Shown here piece after piece: positions 40,148-45,493 of a stretch of DNA of 45,493 nt. Below the pieces are notes generated by a model that ran no database searches, had not been told where the DNA came from, and saw nothing but the letters and a program-made list of their open reading frames with translations. How positions within the stretch are numbered: the stretch's first letter is position 1; the number at the start of each line of letters is the position of its first letter. The DNA lies in assembly GCF_019710745.1 (NCBI RefSeq), contig NZ_JAHKJW010000054.1, forward strand, positions 1 through 45,493, in the 5' to 3' direction. The stretch is from Streptomyces beigongshangae (GTDB lineage: Bacteria > Actinomycetota > Actinomycetes > Streptomycetales > Streptomycetaceae). The position numbers and the translations under genes are program-made.

Positions 40148-40750
40148 TCACCGGTCGTCTACGTCACGTCCCCGGGGGCGTTCCGCCGGGAATACGGCCC
40201 GGTCGTCACCGGGCCCGTCGGAACGCCGGGACTCCAGCTCCTTGAGCAGGTCCTCCAGCTCGGAGCGGATCCAGTCCCGGGTGGCGACCTCGCCGAGTCC
40301 CGCGCGCAGCGCCGCGACCTCCCGGGTCAGGTACTCGGTGTCCGCTATGGACCGCTCGTTCTGCTTGCGGTCCTGTTCGAGGTTGACCTTGTCGCGGTCG
40401 TCCTGCCGGTTCTGCGCGAGGAGGATCAGCGGGGCGGCGTACGAGGCCTGGAGCGAGAGCATCAGGGTCAGGAAGATGAACGGGTAGTTGTCGAAGCGCA
40501 GGTCGCGCGGCGCGGTCACGTTCCACACCACCCACATGATGATGACGAACGTCATCCAGACGATGAACCGCCCCGTGCCCAGGAACCGCGCGATCCGCTC
40601 GGAGAGCCGGCCGAATGCCTCCGGGTCGTACTCGGGCAGGAAACGGCGCCGCGGCGGCTGCGGCTGGTCGAGCCGCAGCCGCGGCCGGGGACCGGCGCCG
40701 CCCCCGGCGACGGCCCGTTCACGGGCCTCACGCTCGCGCTCAGGAGTCAT
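40148..40750 (-). CDS. DUF1003 membrane protein
   Basis: A 200-residue protein. After a basic/proline N-terminus come two transmembrane helices (about 62-82 FIVWMTFVIIMWVVWNV, and about 89-110 YPFIFLTLMLSLQASYAAPLILL). The DUF1003 signature NxxxxPFIFLTLMLSLQASYAAPLILLAQNRQ is intact, and a coiled-coil C-terminus follows. The gene starts inside the end of the MgtE-N/CBS gene (11-bp overlap), so the two are co-translated. The pairing with magnesium-related proteins here and in mycobacteria suggests a link to ion transport or its regulation; no activity is established. Confidence 0.92.
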   Translation of the reverse strand: MTPEREREARERAVAGGGAGPRPRLRLDQPQPPRRRFLPEYDPEAFGRLSERIARFLGTGRFIVWMTFVIIMWVVWNVTAPRDLRFDNYPFIFLTLMLSLQASYAAPLILLAQNRQDDRDKVNLEQDRKQNERSIADTEYLTREVAALRAGLGEVATRDWIRSELEDLLKELESRRSDGPGDDRAVFPAERPRGRDVDDR

Positions 40751-42173
40751 CGGTGGCCCTCTCGGCAGGGGTGGTCCCGGCGCCGCCCGCCGTGCCGTTC
40801 CCGACGGCTTCCTCGTCCACGGTGTACCTGTCCGTATCCGTATCCGTATCCGTATCCATGTCCGTGTCCATGTCCCTGTCCCCGGCGTCCCGGTCCGCGG
40901 TCTCCCCGTCCGGGTGGAACTCCTTCTCCCGCCAGTCCTCGGGCAGCATGTGGTCGAGGACGTCGTCCACGGTGACCGCGCCGAGCAGCGACCCGCTCTC
41001 GTCGACGACGGGCGCCGCGACCATGTCGTACGTCGCGAAGAAGCCGGCCACGACGGGCAGCACGGCCTCCGGGTCCAGCGGCCGCAGGTCGTCGTCGATC
41101 ATCGAGCCCACGAGCGTGTACGGCGGGTCGCGCAGCAGCCGCTGGAAGTGGACCGTGCCCAGGTACTTGCCGGTCGGCGTCTCCTCGGGCGGCCGGCACA
41201 CGTACACCTGGGCGGCCAGCGCGGGGGAGAGGTCGGCGTTGCGCACCCGGGCGAGCGCGTCCGCGACCGTCGCGTCGGGACGCAGCACGATCGGCTCGGT
41301 CGTCATCAGACCGCCCGCGGTGCGCTCCTCGTACGCCATCAGCCGCCGTACGTCCGCCGCGTCGTCCGGGCGCATCAGCGCCAGCAGCCGCTCCTTGTCG
41401 TCCTCCGGCAGCTCGCCCAGCAGGTCGGCCGCGTCGTCGGGGTCCATGGCCTCCAGGACGTCCGCGGCGCGCTCCTCCTTGAGCTTGCCGAGGATCTCGA
41501 TCTGGTCGTCCTCCGGGAGCTCCTCCAGGACGTCGGCGAGCCGGTCGTCGTCCAGGGCCGCCGCGACCTCGGCGCGCCGCTTCGCGGACAGGTGGTGCAG
41601 GACGTTCGCGAGGTCGGCGGGGCGCAGCTGCTCGAAGGTGGCGAGCAGGCTCTCGGCGCCCTGCCCGTGCTCCTCCAGCGAGAACCCGGTGACGGCCGAC
41701 CACTCGACGGTGAGCGTCTCCCCCTTGGCCCGCCGGAACGCCCCGCCCGCCCTCCCCTTCCGCACGAACACCCGGTCGATCTCCCAGTCGCGGCGAGCGG
41801 GCAGCTGCTGGATGGAGACGTCGAGGACGGTGACCGTCTCGGACGGCTCCCCGTTCCCGACGAGCGTGACGCGCCGGTCGAGGAGTTCGCCGAGCACGAG
41901 CCGCTCGGTGGGGCGCTGCTCGAAACGGCGGACGTTCAGTACGCCCGTGGTGATGACCTGGCCCGACTCGATGCCCGTCACCCGGGTCATGGGCAGGAAG
42001 ATGCGGCGCCGGGTGGACAGTTCCACGACGAGGCCGAGCAGCCGGGGGGGCCGCCGGCCGACGCGCAGGATGGCGACCAGGTCGCGCACGCGTCCCACCT
42101 GGTCGCCGTTGGGGTCGAAGACGGCGATCCCGGAGAGGTGTGAGACGAAGATCCTGGGGGCACCTGCCGCCAT
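40740..42173 (-). CDS. Soluble MgtE-N/CBS domain protein with PRC-like N-terminus
   Basis: A 477-residue protein with AAGGAGG before the ATG. The N-terminal half has two PRC-barrel-like segments (SGIAVFDPNGDQVGRVRDL..., ...WEIDRVFVRKG). Then comes an MgtE N domain (about 175-280; LRPADLANVLHHLSAKRRAEVAAAL, MDPDDAADLLGELPEDD) and two CBS domains (about 285-405). No transmembrane segment follows, so it lacks the Mg2+ channel of true MgtE and is likely a cytosolic Mg2+/nucleotide sensor. The tail is a (MDTD)-type acidic repeat encoded by hexamers at 40829-40875. Matches Rv1232c. The frequent label magnesium transporter is misleading. Confidence 0.9.
   Translation of the reverse strand: MAAGAPRIFVSHLSGIAVFDPNGDQVGRVRDLVAILRVGRRPPRLLGLVVELSTRRRIFLPMTRVTGIESGQVITTGVLNVRRFEQRPTERLVLGELLDRRVTLVGNGEPSETVTVLDVSIQQLPARRDWEIDRVFVRKGRAGGAFRRAKGETLTVEWSAVTGFSLEEHGQGAESLLATFEQLRPADLANVLHHLSAKRRAEVAAALDDDRLADVLEELPEDDQIEILGKLKEERAADVLEAMDPDDAADLLGELPEDDKERLLALMRPDDAADVRRLMAYEERTAGGLMTTEPIVLRPDATVADALARVRNADLSPALAAQVYVCRPPEETPTGKYLGTVHFQRLLRDPPYTLVGSMIDDDLRPLDPEAVLPVVAGFFATYDMVAAPVVDESGSLLGAVTVDDVLDHMLPEDWREKEFHPDGETADRDAGDRDMDTDMDTDTDTDTDRYTVDEEAVGNGTAGGAGTTPAERATDDS
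40829..40875. repeat. Hexanucleotide tandem repeat in the MgtE-N/CBS gene
   Basis: TCCGTA/TCCATG-type six-base units, about eight copies, encoding DTD/DMD residues on the minus strand. Confidence 0.9.
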
Positions 42174-42444
42174 CCCGGCGCCTCCTTCTGGTGTGTGGTT
42201 CGGTTCGCTTCTTGTGTGCGGTCCGGTGTCCGGTCCGGCCCGGACCGCGGTCCCGGTCCGGGGTACGGGCTCCGGTACGTACGGTTTGAGTCCGCATGCC
42301 CGCTCGGACGGGCTTCAGGCTAGCCCGTCCCGGTCGGATACGCCCTGGTGAGCGGTCTGCCGGGACTGAGCTCCGGTGGTGTGGCGGACCCCGGTACGCT
42401 GCGGTACGCCGTTGAGGACCACCGCACGAGAGGCAGCGCCACCT

Positions 42445-43206
42445 GTGACTGCGATTCGCCGGGGACGTACCCGTAAGGCCGCGTTGGCGAGGGCCGTGTG
42501 CGCGCTCGTCGTGGCGGGGGCGGGGATGACGGGGTGCGCCGCCGAGAAGGACCCGAACGCGGGCACCAACGGGGTCGGGAAGCTTCGCCCCGCCGAGATC
42601 CAGACCAGGACCCGGACGGCCGCGGAGGCCGCTCCGACGGTACGGCTGTCCGGAGCCGTGATCAGCAACAAGCGCACCTACCGGCTCGACATGCAGCTCA
42701 AGGAGGACGGCGGCACGGGGTCGGTCACCTCGAAGGGGGTGACGTTCCGGCTGCTGCGGGTCGGCGAGCACCTGTTCATCAAGGCCGACGCGGACTTCTG
42801 GACCCACCAGGACGGCGAGGGCGACGGCAGTACCTCCGGCACGACGGCGGCGGGCAAGCTCGAGAACATGTACGTGAAGGTACCCAAGGGCGATCCCGCC
42901 TATCAGCAGCTGAGCGTCTTCACCGACAAGGACGTCCTGCTGGACGGACTGCTCTCGTTGCAGGGGGAGCTGGACACCGACGGCCACCACAAGCTGAACG
43001 GCGTGCGGACGATCCGCCTCACCAGTGACAAGGGCGTCGGCGGACGGATCGACATCGCCCTGGAGGGCAAGCCGTACCCGCTCCTCCTGGTCCGCGCGGG
43101 GGACGCGGGCACGCTTCGTCTCACGGACTGGGGCAGGGACTTCCCCCTCCAGGAACCGGAGAAGGACGAGACGGTCGACTACGGCCAGCAACTCCCGTCG
43201 TCCTGA
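42445..43206 (+). CDS. Putative lipoprotein, LppX/LprG-like
   Basis: A 253-residue protein starting at GTG (VTAIRRGRTRKAALARAV...). The signal peptide ends in a lipobox with Cys31 (GMTGC), so the protein should be lipid-anchored outside the membrane. The mature part alternates beta strands (TVRLSGAVISNKRTYRLDMQLKEDGGTGSVTSKG, FRLLRVGEHLFIKADADFW), a pattern seen in LppX_LprAFG lipoproteins; this assignment is by eye only. An in-frame upstream start at 42376 is rejected because it would place the signal sequence internally. Function unknown. Confidence 0.8.
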   Translation: MTAIRRGRTRKAALARAVCALVVAGAGMTGCAAEKDPNAGTNGVGKLRPAEIQTRTRTAAEAAPTVRLSGAVISNKRTYRLDMQLKEDGGTGSVTSKGVTFRLLRVGEHLFIKADADFWTHQDGEGDGSTSGTTAAGKLENMYVKVPKGDPAYQQLSVFTDKDVLLDGLLSLQGELDTDGHHKLNGVRTIRLTSDKGVGGRIDIALEGKPYPLLLVRAGDAGTLRLTDWGRDFPLQEPEKDETVDYGQQLPSS

Positions 43207-43209
43207 GGC

Positions 43210-43264
43210 TGAAGGCGCGGGCGCAGCCCCGTCCTCAGGGGCGCGGGGAACCGCGCGACCGGCC
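43210..43264 (+). repeat. Interspersed repeat copy E
   Basis: Contains GCGCAGCCCCGTCC, TCAGGGGCGCGGGGAACCGC and GCGACCGGCC in the same order as copy D, immediately after the lipoprotein stop. Confidence 0.8.
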
Positions 43265-43312
43265 CCCACGCACCCGCAGCCGACGAACCGCCCGGCCCGC
43301 GGAGCACAGCGC

Positions 43313-43897
43313 TCAGCGGCGGGCGCCGCGCTTCCGGCCGCGCCCGAGGAGCAGCCGCGGCACCGCCGCCGGAACCGGCTGCCGCGTGGTCGCCGGCGTG
43401 GGCACCGGCACCGCGGCCAGCGACCCGTCGGGCAGCGGCGCGGTCGCCCCCGTCGGCTCCAGCCGGACCACCCGGCACTCACGGGCCCACCGCTCCGTCA
43501 TGGCCTCGCCGTCGGGCGCGTTCAGCCGCTTCCCCTTCAGCTCGCCGACCGCCACGTCCCAGGCGTCGGACCCCGGCGCCAGCTCCACCACCGTCGCGGA
43601 CCAGGAGACGAGCCGCCCGCCCTTGTCCTTGCTGCGGACCGTCACCAGCGCCTCGTGGCCGTCCACGAGCCCGGGCAGCGGCTGCTCGCCGGGACCGTCC
43701 CCGACCAGGCACGCCGCCCCGTCGTGCCATACGTGCCACAGTGCCCTGGCCGGCTCCCCGGGGCGCGCGTCCAGCGACGGGACACCGCTTCCCCGCACCC
43801 AGATGAGCCCGGACTTCTTGGTGGCCTCCTCGACGAGGGCACGGTCCATCAGGAGCGGCGCCGCGGAGGGGGTGGAAGGGCTGGCCTGATCCGTCAT
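43313..43897 (-). CDS. Conserved hypothetical protein, possible split-barrel fold
   Basis: A 194-residue soluble protein. Visible blocks are KKSGLIWVRGSG, ARALWHVWHDGAACLVGDGPGEQPLPGL, EALVTVRSKDKGGRLVSWSATVVEL and a C-terminal basic tail RLLLGRGRKRGARR. The strand pattern resembles pyridoxamine-phosphate-oxidase-like split barrels but I cannot confirm it. TAGGCT lies seven bases before the ATG and no ribosome site is seen, so the mRNA may be leaderless. Function unknown. Confidence 0.75.
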   Translation of the reverse strand: MTDQASPSTPSAAPLLMDRALVEEATKKSGLIWVRGSGVPSLDARPGEPARALWHVWHDGAACLVGDGPGEQPLPGLVDGHEALVTVRSKDKGGRLVSWSATVVELAPGSDAWDVAVGELKGKRLNAPDGEAMTERWARECRVVRLEPTGATAPLPDGSLAAVPVPTPATTRQPVPAAVPRLLLGRGRKRGARR

Positions 43898-43904
43898 GCG
43901 GGCC

Positions 43905-43910
43905 AGCCTA
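43905..43910 (-). promoter_or_regulatory. -10 element of a probable leaderless transcript
   Basis: TAGGCT on the minus strand, seven bases before the ATG at 43897. Confidence 0.4.
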
Positions 43911-43985
43911 GCCGGACCGTCCGGAGCCGGGCCGGACCGTCCGGAGCTGGACCGTCCGGAGCCCGGCCGGACCGTCCGGAGCCCG
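43911..43985. repeat. Tandem near-palindromic repeat CCGGACCGTCCGG
   Basis: Four copies of a unit of about 20 bp (one shortened). Each contains the dyad CCGGAC-N-GTCCGG or part of it. It lies between the corA stop and the next gene's -10 on the same strand and may serve as a terminator. Confidence 0.8.
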
Positions 43986-43989
43986 GCCG

Positions 43990-45099
43990 TCAGAGCCAGC
44001 CGTTGCGCTTCAGCGTCCGGTGGATGCCCAGGCAGAGCACCACCGTGATGCCCATGATCATGGGATACCCGTACCGCCAGTGCAGCTCCGGCATGTGCTC
44101 GAAGTTCATGCCGTACACACCGCAGACCATCGTCGGCACGGCGACGATCGCCGCCCAGGACGTGATCTTGCGCATGTCCTCGTTCTGCGCGACGGACGCC
44201 TGCGCGAGGTTGGCCTGGAGGATCGAGTTGAGCAGTTCGTCGAAGCCGACGACCTGCTCCTGCACCCGGGCCAGGTGGTCGGCGACATCGCGGAAGTACT
44301 TCTGGATGTCGGGGTCGATCAGCCGCATCGGCCGCTCGCTCAGCAGCTGCATGGGCCGCATCAGCGGCGACACCGCGCGCTTGAACTCCAGCACCTCACG
44401 CTTGAGCTGGTAGATCCGGGCCGAGTCGACACCCCGCGACACCCCGCCCCGGGGGCCGGGGGAGAACACCTCGGTCTCGACGTCGTCGATGTCGTCCTGC
44501 ATGGCGTCCGCGACCGCGATGTAGCCGTCCACGACGTGGTCGGCGATGGAGTGCAGCACGGCCGACGGCCCCTTGGCGAGCAGTTCCGGGTCGTCCTGCA
44601 GCCGGTGCCGCAGCGCCCGCAGCGAGCCCTGCCCGCCGTGCCGCACGGTGATGAAGAAGTCCCGTCCGGTGAAGCACATCACCTCGCCGCTCTCCACGAC
44701 CTCGCTGGTGGCGGTGAGTTCGTCGTGCTCGACGTAGTGGATCGTCTTGAAGACGGCGAACAGGGTGTCGTCGTACCGCTCCAGCTTGGGCCGCTGGTGG
44801 GCGTGGACGGCGTCCTCGACGGCGAGCGGGTGCAGCCCGAACTCTGCGGCCACACCGGCGAATTCGTCCTCGGTGGGCTCGTGCAGGCCGATCCAGGCGA
44901 ACCCTCCGTCGCGCCGCGCCTGACGGATCGCCGCACGCGGCGTGAGGCCGTCGTCGGACGGGAGGCGGACGCCGTCGCGGTAGACCGCGCAGTCCACGAC
45001 GGCCGAACTCGCCCCGGCCTCCCGGGTGGTGTCGTACGCGCCGCCGTCCTTGCGCAGCGAGGGGCGGACGGCGGCACGCAGGCTGTGGATCATCGACAT
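43990..45099 (-). CDS. corA: CorA family magnesium/cobalt transporter
   Basis: A 369-residue CorA channel protein. AAGGAG precedes ATG 45099. The N-terminal cytoplasmic domain has FAWIGLHEPTEDEF and HPLAVEDAVHAHQRPKLERYDDTLFAVFKTI. A long coiled stalk helix (FKRAVSPLMRPMQLL) follows, then two C-terminal transmembrane helices. The selectivity signature GMN is present in VYGMNFEHMPELHW, and a basic C-terminus (HRTLKRNGWL) closes the protein. It should form a pentamer mediating Mg2+ uptake. It lies near the Mg2+-sensor-like MgtE-N/CBS gene, as Rv1239c does near Rv1232c. Confidence 0.95.
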   Translation of the reverse strand: MSMIHSLRAAVRPSLRKDGGAYDTTREAGASSAVVDCAVYRDGVRLPSDDGLTPRAAIRQARRDGGFAWIGLHEPTEDEFAGVAAEFGLHPLAVEDAVHAHQRPKLERYDDTLFAVFKTIHYVEHDELTATSEVVESGEVMCFTGRDFFITVRHGGQGSLRALRHRLQDDPELLAKGPSAVLHSIADHVVDGYIAVADAMQDDIDDVETEVFSPGPRGGVSRGVDSARIYQLKREVLEFKRAVSPLMRPMQLLSERPMRLIDPDIQKYFRDVADHLARVQEQVVGFDELLNSILQANLAQASVAQNEDMRKITSWAAIVAVPTMVCGVYGMNFEHMPELHWRYGYPMIMGITVVLCLGIHRTLKRNGWL

Positions 45100-45472
45100 G
45101 GGTGGCTCCTTCGCGAACGAAGCCCGCCGGCGACGGATGGAACCACCCGGAATGGGGACGTCCTGACCTCGGATGTTTGGCACGTCCACAAAGCGGGGAG
45201 CACCGCACCGTCACGGTGGCGGCTTCGCTACTGATACAGATCAGAAAAATTCAGACAGATCAGGAAAAACGAAGTGCTCTTCCGTTGTGCACCGGACCGG
45301 CCATGACGCGAGCGCGAGAGGTGGCAGCCAGTAGAGCGTGAGCTCGGAAAGCTGAGGGGTCCTCAGCAGCCGGAAGAGCGGGTGGTACTGCCTGGTCGAC
45401 TTCGATCCATGGAGCCCCACCTCCTCCGGCCGGTCCCCCGTGGGGGAGGTCCATCCCCCGCAGGGGAGTCTC
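45100..45472. other. Non-coding stretch upstream of corA
   Basis: No convincing gene. It contains the hairpin CACCG-tca-CGGTG (about 45207-45219), a 14-bp direct repeat ACAGATCAGRAAAAA (45237-45250 and 45255-45269) in an AT-rich patch, a small stem GCTGAGG-ggt-CCTCAGC (45351-45367), and CCCCCGTGGGGG (45436-45447). The AT-rich repeats probably mark the corA promoter or leader. Confidence 0.45.
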
Positions 45473-45493
45473 ATGCGTCGAGACGTGGGCCGG
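45473..45493 (+). CDS. Possible start of a gene running out of the window
   Basis: An ATG at 45473 follows AGGGGAG at good spacing and opens MRRDVGR before the window ends. Seven codons are too few to judge. Confidence 0.25.

Noticed and set aside
45241..45474. Minus-strand frame of 77 codons upstream of corA
   Set aside because: Its stop lies in the AT-rich repeats, no ribosome site is visible, composition is atypical and no family is recognised.

Overview
The window is high-GC chromosomal DNA of a Streptomyces species. The signs are strong third-position G/C bias, frequent GTG/TTG starts, stop/start overlaps, TANNNT -10 elements close to ATG codons, mycothiol genes (mshB), a DUF397/DUF5753/ATPase regulator trio, and many proteins I recognise as streptomycete. 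No rRNA, tRNA, CRISPR array, complete insertion sequence or prophage was seen. Most of it looks like core chromosome with small strain-variable insertions.

Layout. 1-4244: a partial LAS-type peptidase with a lectin-like beta-propeller, then a large BTAD/NB-ARC (AfsR-like) regulator. 4470-10287: a five-gene oligopeptide ABC importer (binding lipoprotein, two permeases, two ATPases), with a hairpin after the first gene; a convergent cytosolic S9 peptidase follows (10452-12608). 12797-16981: a small membrane protein, a divergent MerR/SDR pair, a WhiJ/AbaA-like regulatory trio and a broken PD-(D/E)XK-like gene; this looks like the accessory part. 17055-25489: mshB, a DUF6113-like membrane protein, a peptidoglycan-binding-domain membrane protein, a SirB1-like protein, a GNAT acetyltransferase, 7Fe ferredoxin fdxA, dapC and a secreted repeat protein. 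25864-32453: a lysozyme-like membrane protein, dapE, a LOG-family protein, a FolP2-like DHPS homologue, a DivIVA-domain protein, tag, an enoyl-CoA hydratase and a DUF3117 protein. 32620-37788: an O-methyltransferase divergent from the ECF sigma / zinc anti-sigma / HtrA / TatB envelope-stress module. 38112-45099: a hypothetical protein, Mrp, DUF1003, a soluble MgtE-N/CBS protein, a lipoprotein, a hypothetical protein and CorA.

How they work together. The importer and S9 peptidase form a plausible peptide uptake and degradation unit. dapC and dapE are consecutive lysine/diaminopimelate steps. Sigma factor, anti-sigma, HtrA and TatB form an envelope-stress and export set, and the sigma gene has an ECF-type promoter it may itself use. 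From memory, the order mshB..fdxA-dapC..dapE-LOG-folP2..DivIVA-tag..DUF3117..O-MT/sigE/rseA/htrA/tatB..mrp..MgtE-N..corA closely follows Mycobacterium tuberculosis Rv1170-Rv1239, so the backbone is old actinobacterial gene order.

I did not find an obvious new multi-gene defence or biosynthetic system. The points most worth checking are a probable ATT start codon on the O-methyltransferase, the FolP2-like protein lacking the pABA loop, the altered N-box of the AbaA-like ATPase, the regulator beside the peptide importer, an intergenic repeat family, and a set of likely leaderless mRNAs.
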